From Tetramitus jugosus (taxonomy: Eukaryota; Heterolobosea; Eutetramitea; Acrasida; Vahlkampfiidae): DNA of 64,000 bases. The notes beneath the pieces were generated by a model, which saw only the letters and a list, made by a program, of their open reading frames with translations, was not told the DNA's origin and searched no databases. Shown here one piece after another: positions 1 through 11,457 of this stretch. The translations under genes and the position numbers were made by a program. Every line of letters starts with the position of its first letter. The stretch's first letter is position 1. Location: contig OW569389.1 of NCBI GenBank assembly GCA_937625935.1, positions 186,001 through 250,000 on the forward strand, read 5' to 3'.

Positions 1-35
1 AACGACGAAGGCAATGTCGCTCGAAGCTCATCCAT
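1..35 (-). CDS. Possible 5' end of a divergent gene running off the window
   Basis: On the minus strand an ATG at 35-33 opens a frame reading MDELRATLPSS that stays open to the window edge. It lies 88 bp from the divergent ATG of the MFS transporter at 124, a spacing typical of the shared promoters elsewhere in this window. Eleven codons are too few to identify a product, and an ATG can occur by chance, so this is only a candidate partial gene. Confidence 0.3.
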   Translation of the reverse strand, partial: MDELRATLPSS

Positions 36-123
36 CTTCTACCTCCTATTCAACCTTGCGTGTTGTTGTTGAGTGGCTAAAAACACGATCAGCAACCGTA
101 CTTTCCGTGTGAAATAATAAACA

Positions 124-1743
124 ATGTTATTCACAAAGAACAAGGGCAATGATAGCAGTGCTGAAGGGGAAGATGATTCTTCACAAAAGTTTGAATCTGG
201 GAGTCGAGGGCATCTATCACCGAAGGCAACAACACAAGATCCTACCAAGTTATCAATCTTGAAGCTTCTCTTGTTTGTATATTATGATTTTAGTTTGATT
301 CTGGGACTCATGTATGGAATGGGCTTGCTGTTGCCGACTCACGTGGCTCAAATGGTGGCTCCAAGTGAGAAAGCGTTTCTGTTGGCTACTGCGGGTATCC
401 TTTCTGCTGTGATTGGAATTATTTGCTCCTTTTCGACTGGTATCTTATCTGATCGTATCAAAACGAGGATGGGAAAGAGAAAGCCAGCTGTTCTTATTGG
501 AACGTTGATGATGTCCATGTGCTTGGGTGTGAGAGGTTTATTGACTGACTTGAAACAATTGGTCACATTCAAAATTGTTCTTTACATCATGTTATATTGT
601 GTAGAGACTGCTGGAATGAGTATTGCAATTGCAGGTTATAGGTCATTGCTCCCTGAAGTCATTCCTGCAAGTCAAATGGGAATTGCGAGTGGCATGATTG
701 GATTTGCCTCGGCCCTCGGTATCGTTGTGGGAACATTAGGTTTTGGAGCAGTGTATGGATTGGTTCCCTTATGGATCAACATTGTGGTTCTGATGGTTAT
801 GATCTGGTCTGGTTCATTGGTTCTCTTGGTATCATTCAAGGAACCTGATGAAAATTATAGTAACCACAAGAACAATAATAATAAGATAGGGGTGGCTTCA
901 ATCAATTATGAATCATATGTGACTGATGGAGATGAACAGGACCATGAAGAGGATGAATTGGACAAGTTCATGGATTCAGTTCTGAATGAAGAACAAGCAC
1001 CAATCGAGTCAAAATCTGAGAGTTGGAAACAAAAGTTGTTGAGGGTTGTGTGGTACGAGAATCCATTAGTCCAGTGGAACTTTCTCTGTTCATTCTTGAG
1101 TCGATTCATGTTTTATTGCACATTGATGACAATTCAAGGATACTTAATTTATTTCTTTACTGACACATTCCATATGCAATTTTCAATACTGTTCTGGAAC
1201 AATGTGATTAGTTCTCCTGTCCGAGCATCATCAGTCTACACCTCTACCCAGTTTATTTCAAGTTTGTTCACCACTGCATTTTGTGGATCAATCAGCCACA
1301 AGGTCGGAAAGAAGACTGTAGTTTATGTGAGCACTGCAATTATCGTTTGTACGGCCAGCGTACAGGCATTCACTCGATCATACTCACTCTCTCTCGTATT
1401 GTCCATATTTACTGGACTGGGTTTAGGTATGTTTCAAGCGATTGATCTCAGCATTACGATCGATTCTCTTCAGAGCAAATCCAACATCGCAAGAGATTTA
1501 GCAATCGCACATTTAGCAATGTCTGTGCCGAAGATGATAACATCACCTTTGATAGGATTAATCATTGGAGCATTCGATAAGTTATTTGAGCAGAACATAG
1601 TGGTCCGCACACCTCACTTTGGTTACACAGTGGTGTTTTTGATGGCCGCGTGTTTCATGATGCTGTCTGCTCTGTTCATCTCCCTAGTCAGAATTCCAAA
1701 ATCCTCTCCTTCTAGAACCAAGGTTCAACCAGTTGTTAATTGA
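124..1743 (+). CDS. Major facilitator superfamily (MFS) transporter
   Basis: A 539-residue single-exon protein with about twelve hydrophobic segments in two halves. They are separated by a hydrophilic, acidic central loop (about residues 240-300) and preceded by a polar N-terminus of about 45 residues. The loop between TM2 and TM3 carries the MFS signature GILSDRIKTRMGKRKP, the D-R-x-x-x-R-x-G-(K/R)-(K/R) motif that gates the carrier. The spacing and the GKRKP ending resemble the GPH/sucrose-symporter-like branch of MFS, but the substrate cannot be read from sequence. It should be an integral membrane carrier at the plasma membrane or an endomembrane. The first ATG after a short leader (ACA ATG) is used. 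The 3' end is tail-to-tail with QTRT2. Confidence 0.8.
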   Translation: MLFTKNKGNDSSAEGEDDSSQKFESGSRGHLSPKATTQDPTKLSILKLLLFVYYDFSLILGLMYGMGLLLPTHVAQMVAPSEKAFLLATAGILSAVIGIICSFSTGILSDRIKTRMGKRKPAVLIGTLMMSMCLGVRGLLTDLKQLVTFKIVLYIMLYCVETAGMSIAIAGYRSLLPEVIPASQMGIASGMIGFASALGIVVGTLGFGAVYGLVPLWINIVVLMVMIWSGSLVLLVSFKEPDENYSNHKNNNNKIGVASINYESYVTDGDEQDHEEDELDKFMDSVLNEEQAPIESKSESWKQKLLRVVWYENPLVQWNFLCSFLSRFMFYCTLMTIQGYLIYFFTDTFHMQFSILFWNNVISSPVRASSVYTSTQFISSLFTTAFCGSISHKVGKKTVVYVSTAIIVCTASVQAFTRSYSLSLVLSIFTGLGLGMFQAIDLSITIDSLQSKSNIARDLAIAHLAMSVPKMITSPLIGLIIGAFDKLFEQNIVVRTPHFGYTVVFLMAACFMMLSALFISLVRIPKSSPSRTKVQPVVN

Positions 1744-1965
1744 GAGTGTACATTAGTATAATAATAATAATTGTAAATTATTTTAGTTAAACCATAGCAT
1801 AATTGTTCGCACACTACACTTGCTACACACAGTCGTATCTCATGGCTTCACGTTTTGCAGTAGCCATCTCCCTCTTCAAAGAGAAGTTGTCAACTCGATT
1901 CGAATTTTCAGAGCGACAGGTCAGAGCCAACAATAAAAAGCGATCAACTTAGCCGAAATAAAGGT

Positions 1966-3438
1966 TTATATTTTTCTCCATATTTGCTCCATCTGAGTCT
2001 TGTATTCCTCGAACGTACAATTTGAAATCTGTTGTTGAATCGTTTGAAACAGTGACAAGTAATGATATAGATTGTGCATCGTTAACAAAACTTCTGCCAA
2101 CATTTCATGCGTGTTCAACAAGTGATGAATATAGGCGCGAGTGTGATTCTTACAGGCCCAACATGGACAAGTGTTTGAAATGGGTGTAAAGTCCCTCACG
2201 TACTCCACACTTCTCAAATTGAGTTTCATAATGTCACTCGAAAGAGCAGCAGTAGCAGCAACATCCTTGCTAGGTGATGATGAACTAGGTAAAAGAGGAT
2301 AAACCGATGCATAACCAAGTTCAGAACACACAAATGGATACGTCGCATCAAACAAGTCCATTCCACGATAGACACACTCGAGCACTTCTAATGGATGATC
2401 CATTCCCTGTATCACTCTCAACACACCACCGCTCAAGTTGTTCCTGGTCTCGATTCGTTCGTGAACCATGCGAACACTGTTTGACAGTGCAATGGATTGA
2501 TCATGAGGACTCATTTGTGTCAAATCTCCAAACAAGACAGCTCTAATGTTGTTGTTCTGAGTCTCACTCGTAACATCACTATGACCAGCATTGTTTGCTT
2601 CATTTTGTTGTTCTTGTTGTTGTTGAGATGACTTGTTTGACGTGGTCAACAACAACATGGAATCAATGGCCAATGGCAAATGAGAAGCATGATGTTCCAA
2701 TGATGCCGTACATTGCATCAATCCATGAATAGGAATCGATGATGAATGATCCTTCTTATTCTCATTCACTTGTTCTTGTTGCTTCTTGTACCAATTGTTG
2801 TTTCGTTGAATGGCCTTTGCAAATCTCTTCTTGTTATAGGCATTGATCAACAACGGTTCTCCATTGCCATTACCATATCCATTGTCATGCATCATCACAT
2901 GAAAATCACTACCCAACTGTTCCACTGCACTGATAAACTCTGAATCGGACAATTTCTTTCTACCGGATTCAGTGTCACCCATGATACCCTTGTCATTGAA
3001 GAGTTGAGTGTTGGTGGGATACTGTGCATCTCGAATGGACAACATGAGACTATAGGAATCAAAGTTGAAGAATTTGTGAAGAGTTGTCTTCTTGTTTGTG
3101 GTGGTGGTGATGGTGGTGGTAGTGGTGGTGGATGTCGTTTCATTTGCTTGTTCATTCATCATTGACTCATCCGCATTTTCAGCATTGTTGTTGCCAGAGA
3201 AAATGGAGAGTGGATAATTGTGCATGAGATCAAAGAGGTTCAATTGAATAATTGCACTATTCATGCCACATGCGTCCAACACCAATTTGAAGTTGTCGTT
3301 GGTCAAGTGAGGAATGGTGCCTCTTCTGGTGTGAATGGAGCATATGGGAGTGGCGTGTGACTTGTTGTGAATGGTGAGTTTACCTGTTCTGTAGAATGCA
3401 TTCTTGTCGGTGGGTGATGAAGATGGTAGGAACTCCAT
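1966..3438 (-). CDS. QTRT2: Queuine tRNA-ribosyltransferase accessory subunit 2 (QTRT2)
   Basis: A 490-residue protein in which conserved TGT-family blocks are separated by Thr-, Gln- and Asn-rich inserts. The N-terminal block RRGTIPHLTNDNF matches the TGT-fold start. A later block LECVYRGMDLFDATYPFVCS corresponds to the conserved E-x2-x-RG-x-DLF strand. The C-terminus holds the zinc site CPCWAC followed by KNHTRAYIHHLL and the ligand His in TMHNLYHYL. In animals QTRT2 is the catalytically inactive partner of QTRT1; together they exchange G34 for queuine in GUN-anticodon tRNAs, often at the mitochondrial surface. The NHTRAYIHHLL wording is closer to QTRT2 than QTRT1. It is longer than the human protein (about 415 residues) because of the inserts. 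The catalytic QTRT1 subunit is not in this window. The gene shares a very short divergent promoter with the CxxC protein. Confidence 0.82.
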   Translation of the reverse strand: MEFLPSSSPTDKNAFYRTGKLTIHNKSHATPICSIHTRRGTIPHLTNDNFKLVLDACGMNSAIIQLNLFDLMHNYPLSIFSGNNNAENADESMMNEQANETTSTTTTTTITTTTNKKTTLHKFFNFDSYSLMLSIRDAQYPTNTQLFNDKGIMGDTESGRKKLSDSEFISAVEQLGSDFHVMMHDNGYGNGNGEPLLINAYNKKRFAKAIQRNNNWYKKQQEQVNENKKDHSSSIPIHGLMQCTASLEHHASHLPLAIDSMLLLTTSNKSSQQQQEQQNEANNAGHSDVTSETQNNNIRAVLFGDLTQMSPHDQSIALSNSVRMVHERIETRNNLSGGVLRVIQGMDHPLEVLECVYRGMDLFDATYPFVCSELGYASVYPLLPSSSSPSKDVAATAALSSDIMKLNLRSVEYVRDFTPISNTCPCWACKNHTRAYIHHLLNTHEMLAEVLLTMHNLYHYLSLFQTIQQQISNCTFEEYKTQMEQIWRKI

Positions 3439-3531
3439 TTTTCACAAAGGTGGTGTTGCTTTTCTTGTTTCTTTTTTGATTGTTGAATGATCAATGGTGT
3501 AATTGAATGTTCAATCAAGAAAAACCGGGGA

Positions 3532-3831
3532 ATGATTTTGTCACCTGATGGCATCTACAACTTCAAACGAGGAGAAATAACAACAAAACAAGAGATGAAC
3601 AAACTGAGTGGTAGTTCATCAAATGGAGCTACTGCAGGATCGAAACAGAGAAGAGGAGGATCAGTAGATGAGGACAAGGTATTCCAAGGTCTCCAGAAGA
3701 AGCAACGATGTAAATTATGTGAGCAAGAGTTCTTTGTGGAAGAGTTGCCAGGTGCAATCTCTTACAATTCAGTTTTGAAACTGCGACAAAAGTATGGTTC
3801 AGTTGTTCTCAATACCTTTCAACCAAGTTGA
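3532..3831 (+). CDS. Small CxxC-containing protein, unknown function
   Basis: About 99 residues from the ATG at 3532, or 114 from an in-frame ATG at 3487. I prefer 3532 because 3487 would leave only 48 bp to the divergent QTRT2 start. The middle is Gly/Ser-rich. The C-terminal third looks folded: KQRCKLCEQEFFVEELPG supplies one Cys-x2-Cys pair, possibly half of a metal site, followed by a helix-like stretch around LKLRQKYG. No other Cys or His completes a zinc finger, so any metal site would be shared or absent. I do not recognise the family. The sensible amino-acid composition of the C-terminal block argues for a real gene. Confidence 0.5.
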   Translation: MILSPDGIYNFKRGEITTKQEMNKLSGSSSNGATAGSKQRRGGSVDEDKVFQGLQKKQRCKLCEQEFFVEELPGAISYNSVLKLRQKYGSVVLNTFQPS

Positions 3832-4036
3832 CAATTAACACTAAATTCGTCTTGCAAGATGGGGGAAACAAGTTCATATTCCCTCTGCTTCCTTGAGATA
3901 TCAACGAGTAAAACTCTGCGTATTCTGCTCTCAGTTCTTTGATGACGCCATCGACGTCAAGCAATGATCAATTGCTAGTATCATGACCAAGTAAATCATA
4001 ACCATGTTGAATAATAATTGTTTACTTTGTTAGGTT

Positions 4037-5565
<1,529 letters not shown>

Positions 5566-5712
5566 GATTGTTCTACTTGTGTTCTTTCGATAGTGTTGTA
5601 TGAATGGTTGTTTTGCTTTCTGTCAGAAAACTGCGCTTTTTTCTCAAGGCTTGATCTTCTTTTCGTTTGATTTTCTATTTTTATTCTTGTAACCAACATT
5701 TTCCATCAGACT

Positions 5713-7635
5713 TTACAATTTCAAGTGGAGATATTTCGTGCCATTGTTTGTATTCAGGTAATGTTGTCCTTCGAGTTGTTCCTGCAACATGTACTTTTGT
5801 CGATACTTTGCCAATGTTTCCTCAGTATCCTCATCAGAGAGTTCTTCACTCACAAACGAGTCTGAGAGTCCTCCCTCTGAAGAGAATGAGTGATCTTCGT
5901 CAATTTTCCCCGTCAAAACCTTGCTGGAGTTCTTGCTCTTGTTAATCTGATCGAATCTGATTGACATGGATCCATTTTCTACCTCTTCCACCTCTTCCAC
6001 CTCCAACGACTGATTTTGGAGTTGACTATAATCCATAGGCTCCAGAGGATCGACGTGCTCCCTTATGCTAAGAGGTTTCTCAGATGTCAACTTAGAAACA
6101 TGAGCCTTGAGAGAGATTCTCAACTCTTGGAGTTCGAGATTGAGTTGAGAGTTTTCGTGTCTCATCAATCTCTGGTCCCTTATCAGCTTTTCATTTTCTC
6201 TTTGCAACACCTGAATATTGTCAATTTTGACAAAATCATCACAGATTGATTCCGTGGCAAGCATGATAGACTTTCGGCCACAACAGATGTTCGAGAGCTT
6301 TTTGTTCCATGAGAAAGTAACATCTACTACAAACTCGTTCACTTGTTGAGTCGAAAGAATTTGGCTGGAAGGGAAAGGTGCAGAACCTATGCAGAAAACC
6401 TTGCTCGTCTCGGTCAAGCATAAGACATACTGACTATTCTGGCTCTTGAATAGATGAGAGAAACAACTACTTACGTGCAAGAGAGTAGGATATTGGAAAA
6501 AGTGACCATTGGGTAACTCACCCCAGTAGTAAACGCTTCCAGATCTACACAAACAAACCATGAATCTCCCACAACAAATAAAATCCTTGACTCCTTCCAC
6601 TCCATGCACTGGTTTTGATTCAATAGAAATCGATACAGGGTTCTTATGTCCTAATTGACCGTCCACACCGATTCCAAAACTGTGGAGTTTACCTTCTTCC
6701 GTGATGAATGCAACATAGGTGTCATTACAATGAAGTTTAGAAACTGAGAGATCATCAATTCTTTGAACAGCCTGTAAACTATTTGAATTGGCCAAAGAAC
6801 TAAATGATCTATTGAGGATATCAACAGGTCCTTTGAACAATAGACCATGTTCCTCTGTGTATATGCAATAGCTATTTTGATTCGATGTAATTCCTCTAAA
6901 TCGGACTTGACTCTCGGTAATAGATATGCTCGATGATTGAAGTAGGTGGATGTATGGAATAGAATGAATATGAATAGACCATTGATTTCTTCTCCATACA
7001 CATGTGGGAGTGGAACTACGAATCTGATGACTCACATCACTCGAGTTAAGTAGATGTTGACTGTGATGCTGGAAATGGATCCGATAAATCGAGCTAGGTA
7101 GTAACACAATGATACAGGAATCAGTGCATGCTATATCAACAATCTTTTCATTCAATTTTTTGAAGTAAGAGATCAATAGGGGCCCAGTTTGTATTTGAGA
7201 GAGATTGAGCTCCACTGGTTCAGTGTAATCCATCATATGAAAACTTCCGTAGAGATCCAAGCAATTGTCTGAATATTGAATCACAAACATGTCCTGACAG
7301 CAATAAATGTTGACAATGTTTGAGTGATGAGTAATAGGAAGTGGATAAATGTTCGATTCCCCGTTGGATCGGACACACAATGCCAATTGTGCTAAGTAAC
7401 GTTGAGATTCATTCTCTCGAGTGAAACTAGAGAATTGAGAATGAGTATTATGGAATTGAGAAATTCTCGTATTGCTACTGTTTGAATGAATTGAATGATG
7501 GGGAAGGTGATTCACATCCTGTTTGGTGGCTGTCTCCGAGTCCTTGTTCAACAAAAAGAGATCTGTAGAGAAGGAAGAGGATAGAATTGAACCATACATT
7601 GGGAATGAGACATCATCAAGCCTGATGTTTTCCAT
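5713..7635 (-). CDS. RCC1-repeat protein with C-terminal coiled coil
   Basis: A 640-residue single-exon protein. The middle contains RCC1-like beta-propeller repeats, clearest in LHSFGIGVDGQLGHKNPVSI followed by a C-R-S-G-S-V-Y-Y-W-G-E strand about 60 residues later. Other blades are divergent. About residues 490-535 form a coiled coil (QVLQRENEKLIRDQRLMRHE), followed by an acidic Ser/Glu-rich tail with SDEDTEETLAKYRQKYMLQE. RCC1 itself is a Ran exchange factor, but many protist RCC1-repeat proteins have other roles, and the coiled-coil tail is not part of canonical RCC1. The specific function is unknown. The 3' end lies about 150 bp from the Rpt3 start. The 5' region holds an E2F-like core, TTGGCGCGG, near 7692. 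Confidence 0.7.
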   Translation of the reverse strand: MENIRLDDVSFPMYGSILSSSFSTDLFLLNKDSETATKQDVNHLPHHSIHSNSSNTRISQFHNTHSQFSSFTRENESQRYLAQLALCVRSNGESNIYPLPITHHSNIVNIYCCQDMFVIQYSDNCLDLYGSFHMMDYTEPVELNLSQIQTGPLLISYFKKLNEKIVDIACTDSCIIVLLPSSIYRIHFQHHSQHLLNSSDVSHQIRSSTPTCVWRRNQWSIHIHSIPYIHLLQSSSISITESQVRFRGITSNQNSYCIYTEEHGLLFKGPVDILNRSFSSLANSNSLQAVQRIDDLSVSKLHCNDTYVAFITEEGKLHSFGIGVDGQLGHKNPVSISIESKPVHGVEGVKDFICCGRFMVCLCRSGSVYYWGELPNGHFFQYPTLLHVSSCFSHLFKSQNSQYVLCLTETSKVFCIGSAPFPSSQILSTQQVNEFVVDVTFSWNKKLSNICCGRKSIMLATESICDDFVKIDNIQVLQRENEKLIRDQRLMRHENSQLNLELQELRISLKAHVSKLTSEKPLSIREHVDPLEPMDYSQLQNQSLEVEEVEEVENGSMSIRFDQINKSKNSSKVLTGKIDEDHSFSSEGGLSDSFVSEELSDEDTEETLAKYRQKYMLQEQLEGQHYLNTNNGTKYLHLKL

Positions 7636-7773
7636 GATTAATGCTGTAAAATCACCCGCAACTCAACTACGACAATGTTCGGAAGAGAAATTGGCGCGGA
7701 TAGCGACTTTATATGGTACAGGAATTCGATTCTTTTCACATCGTTTGTCACATCAATCAATATAATGACGCCA

Positions 7774-8613
7774 TTATTTTACCATTAGTGGTCCGTCAGG
7801 CAACAGAGAGTACACTGGTGAGCTGCCTCTCCTTCTCCCTAGAAAATCATCAGTTGACGCACTACCTGGGTACAACCACTTGAGAGACAATTGAAAAACA
7901 CCGAGCAATGCACCAATAGCATTGGGAACAACAATGGAAGAATCACCTAGACTGAATCCGTACAGTGCCCACACGAGAGAACAACCTGTTCCTGCGAGAG
8001 ACATGAGCAACGGAATCGACTGTGCATCTCTCTTCTGAATCACCTCTCGTACGGAGGCCAACGGACTACCAAACATGAGAATCGAACACATGGCTGCCAA
8101 ATAACCCAACTGTCTCACCTCTTGTTCATGATCATTCAGTGCAAACATGACATAGACCATGGAAAGCAAGTAAAACAACAGAGCAATGGAACATTGAGTC
8201 AAAAACGAATCACGATGACTCGTAATCCTAAAATAAAGATAATTGTAGTAACTAGCAAACAAGAATCCCACAAAATTGACCAAAACAAGAGTGAAATTAT
8301 CGCACAGAACACCATAGGTCACCCACAAGAGACAATTGATGAACATGGCCAGGTAGGGCAATGGACTCGCAGGTCTTTGAACCATGGAGTTACTATTAAT
8401 AATGATATTACTGTTATTACTGCTATTGTTATTGTTGTTGTTATTGGCATATACGCTGACAGCATTTCTCAATGATTGGAATGGTGAGAGATAGAGTGCA
8501 AAACTGAGTAGTGTTCCAAGTATTGATAGTATCATTTGAGTGTTGTTTGAAGAAATCAAGGAAGCTGCCATGACATTGGTCGCTGTGATTGTCTTTGTTG
8601 CTTCATCCACCAT
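7774..8613 (-). CDS. SWEET-family sugar transporter (MtN3/saliva)
   Basis: A 279-residue membrane protein with two MtN3 triple-helix bundles. The first half carries LPYLAMFINCLLWVTYGVL. The second carries FGSPLASVREVIQKRDAQSI and then MSLAGTGCSLVWALYGFSLG and VVPNAIGALLGVFQLSL. These P-x-x-N/W-x-x-Y-G and xPNxxG blocks are the SWEET pore signatures. SWEETs are uniporters that let mono- or disaccharides diffuse across the plasma or organelle membrane. An Asn-rich insert sits between TM1 and TM2. Seven segments are expected and can be seen. The gene is divergent from the LRR protein across a 264 bp gap. Confidence 0.9.
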   Translation of the reverse strand: MVDEATKTITATNVMAASLISSNNTQMILSILGTLLSFALYLSPFQSLRNAVSVYANNNNNNNSSNNSNIIINSNSMVQRPASPLPYLAMFINCLLWVTYGVLCDNFTLVLVNFVGFLFASYYNYLYFRITSHRDSFLTQCSIALLFYLLSMVYVMFALNDHEQEVRQLGYLAAMCSILMFGSPLASVREVIQKRDAQSIPLLMSLAGTGCSLVWALYGFSLGDSSIVVPNAIGALLGVFQLSLKWLYPGSASTDDFLGRRRGSSPVYSLLPDGPLMVK

Positions 8614-8877
8614 AGTTTCACGTGTTTCTTATTATTGGTTTGATTTCTCTCTGTTTTTGTTTGGATTGCGATGGAACGTCGGAGGTGGAAAAATAAACTT
8701 ACTTTTTGAGATCCATTGGATCGGCAAAAAAAAACAACCACAAGAACATACAAAAGCACAGCATTATTCACCCATTTCATCCATTTCACCCATTTCCACC
8801 ATCATTGAATTTGAATGCCTCTTCTTTCATGAAAAACATCCCTGATGCAATTGCCTGCCCTCACTTGATACAGTGTC

Positions 8878-11376
8878 ATGAAGAGAGAAAGATTATCCAG
8901 CGACGACAACAAAAACAACAATCACAACAACAACAACAACAATAATAATAATAACAACAACAATCATAATCATAATAGTGCATGCAACAAGAGAATAAAA
9001 TTTTCAGAACAACCATCTCCTCTCCACTCATCCATTTCATTGAATACAACAACAACAACAACAACAACTTTACCGCAAAGTCAAAAAAACAACAACAATC
9101 AACAATTACATCAACTGCAACAACAATACTTTAATAATCAAATGGATTATCAAATGAACTTTGACAACAATAATCCTATTGTTCATTATCAAAAAAAATC
9201 AACCATTAGAGCAATAGGAGACCTTCCCATATCAATCATTTTACACATTCTTCAATTCTATGAATTTTCATTGGAGAGTTGGTTGAATGATGAACACAAT
9301 AAGCACAGTAGTTTTATTAATAACATTAACAATGCTTCTGATGATGACTATGATGATGATGATGATGATGGCATGAATCTAGGTACTGTACAGCAACAAC
9401 AACAAGAACAACAACAACAGAGTGGTGGTGGTGGTGGTGGTGGTAGATGTAGGACACTGTCATTGGATTTCAGTAGTCCCAATCAATTTTTTTGGAACAT
9501 TTGGCAACAACATCGTCAACGAAAACAAATTGAAATTATGAATAATAATACGAGTAGTAGCAGTAGTGATGATATACAATTCAATGCATCATCATCAGTA
9601 ATGTCACTCACTCATCGTCAACCTAGTGATCTAGAATCATTGTTCTTGAAAAGTGGAAATATTCCCGTTTATGATATTGACAGTGAGATGATGGTCAAGT
9701 CATTCAACAATTATAATAATCATAATCATAATAATAATAATAATAACACCAATAACAATCTTCATTTTGATCCAATTGATGACACAAATTTTCCTCATCG
9801 TGTTGCTGAACTAGTGGGCTACTCTTATGATTTCAACTCTATTTACAATGAGAATAATGATCATCACATGAACAACAATCCTCACAATCATAATAATAAT
9901 AATAGTGACTCAATCATGATTGACTTGTTAGAGAAACATGTACCAACAAATGCAAATCATTGTACAACACTATTGACCAGGGCTCTCTACGGACGATTCA
10001 CTCGAGATTTTACTCGAACTGTGTATTGCATCTTTCCCAGCATCAAGATTCAAAGTGATAAGAATAATGATCAGCAACAAGAGTCATTTTCATTAAGTGT
10101 ACCATTGATCAAAATGATGCATGTGCGTGAGAGAATCAATGCACTAAAGTATGTCATGGGTGCACAACGCATCATTGAATGGATCAATAGAAGAAGCAGA
10201 AGAAGATTACAACAACAACAACAACAACAGGAGTGGTCTCAGCAGAGAACAAATGTAATGAATGATATTCAACTCACATTGAAGTTGTTGAATCGAAAAC
10301 ATGTTCGCATCACAGTTCAGAGCTTGTTGCGCATGAGTCACAAGTTGATACATGTGAATGCTTCGAATCTCGATTTGAATGATCAAGATTTCTGTTTGAT
10401 GAATGATTCTAGTGATAATAGGAGTATGAATAGTAAGAGTAATAATAGGAGTGAAAACGAGAATAATAGGATGAAGAAATATAGTTTGACGAGTATGGAT
10501 CTATCGAGGAATAAAATATCGGATCAAGGTATCATTCAACTGTGCCATCACACAAGAGGAACATCATTTTTGAGACGTATTGATCTCAGTAGGAACGATA
10601 TTGGTGATGCAGGTGCATCCACAGCACTCTTCTCCCATCTCCATATTCAATCTCTCAATCTCAGTCACAACAACATTACGGATCATAGTGTTGAACGGTT
10701 GGAGAACAATCGAGTGTTGCAGAATCTTGATCTGAGTTTCAATATGATCAATGAGAGAGGTATTCAGAGCATCACACAATGTACTTCACTGAGGAAACTC
10801 TGTTTGAGATACATGTGCCTCAAGGACCCTTGCATGTCCTTCTTTTATCACCTTCCTCATTTGCAAGAGTTGGACTTGTCTCACAACTCAATTACAGACG
10901 AAGGAGCCGTCACACTATCCAATCTATCAAACTCTCTCGTGACACTGCACCTAGGGTTCAATCACTTGACAGGCATTGGTGCAGGTGCACTGTTCAAGAG
11001 CACTCATCTGCAAGTTCTGTCATTGAACAACAACAGAATCTATTCTGATGCACTCAAGACACTGCTGTTCAACAATTCACTCACGCACCTCGATCTCAGT
11101 AACAACATGATTGATGATATCGGTGCAATGGTGATCACACGGAGTCGGTCACTCAAATCAGTCAACTTGGCCAACAATAACATCACAGTGGATGGTGCGA
11201 GACACTTTCTCCTGTGTCCCCACATGAAATTCAATTTGAGATCCCAGCAGACGAACGAACCTCAACAACAACAACAACAACAACAACAACAGTTGCAACA
11301 GAACCCATCCACTGCGTCATCATCACCGAATCGTTTCGCTCCATCTTCGTCTTCAGCAAATGATGAAATCTTCTGA
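8878..11376 (+). CDS. Leucine-rich-repeat protein with F-box-like N-terminus and Asn/Gln-rich regions
   Basis: 832 residues. The first 100 are Asn/Thr/Gln-rich. Then comes a short F-box-like helix, RAIGDLPISIILHILQFYE, the only part resembling a Skp1-binding motif. Residues about 130-480 alternate low-complexity runs (poly-Asp, poly-Gly, poly-Asn) with folded islands such as TRALYGRFTRDFTRT. Residues about 500-790 are ribonuclease-inhibitor-type LRRs with period 24-28, for example LRRIDLSRNDIGDAGASTAL and LTHLDLSNNMIDDIGAMVIT. The tail is poly-Gln and Ser. If the F-box is real this is a substrate adaptor of an SCF ubiquitin ligase; otherwise only a protein-binding LRR scaffold can be claimed. 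The start is the first ATG after in-frame stops. Confidence 0.7.
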   Translation: MKRERLSSDDNKNNNHNNNNNNNNNNNNNHNHNSACNKRIKFSEQPSPLHSSISLNTTTTTTTTLPQSQKNNNNQQLHQLQQQYFNNQMDYQMNFDNNNPIVHYQKKSTIRAIGDLPISIILHILQFYEFSLESWLNDEHNKHSSFINNINNASDDDYDDDDDDGMNLGTVQQQQQEQQQQSGGGGGGGRCRTLSLDFSSPNQFFWNIWQQHRQRKQIEIMNNNTSSSSSDDIQFNASSSVMSLTHRQPSDLESLFLKSGNIPVYDIDSEMMVKSFNNYNNHNHNNNNNNTNNNLHFDPIDDTNFPHRVAELVGYSYDFNSIYNENNDHHMNNNPHNHNNNNSDSIMIDLLEKHVPTNANHCTTLLTRALYGRFTRDFTRTVYCIFPSIKIQSDKNNDQQQESFSLSVPLIKMMHVRERINALKYVMGAQRIIEWINRRSRRRLQQQQQQQEWSQQRTNVMNDIQLTLKLLNRKHVRITVQSLLRMSHKLIHVNASNLDLNDQDFCLMNDSSDNRSMNSKSNNRSENENNRMKKYSLTSMDLSRNKISDQGIIQLCHHTRGTSFLRRIDLSRNDIGDAGASTALFSHLHIQSLNLSHNNITDHSVERLENNRVLQNLDLSFNMINERGIQSITQCTSLRKLCLRYMCLKDPCMSFFYHLPHLQELDLSHNSITDEGAVTLSNLSNSLVTLHLGFNHLTGIGAGALFKSTHLQVLSLNNNRIYSDALKTLLFNNSLTHLDLSNNMIDDIGAMVITRSRSLKSVNLANNNITVDGARHFLLCPHMKFNLRSQQTNEPQQQQQQQQQQLQQNPSTASSSPNRFAPSSSSANDEIF

Positions 11377-11457
11377 TGGGAAGACAAACGATAAAACCCA
11401 TCCAAAACAATAACAATAAAATGTTTGATTGTATTTGCGAAAAAGTAGTGTGTAAAT

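Noticed and set aside
8925-8965. CAA/AAT repeat array resembling a short-repeat locus
   Set aside because: Units are three bases and encode an Asn run in frame; there are no spacers, so this is not a CRISPR array.
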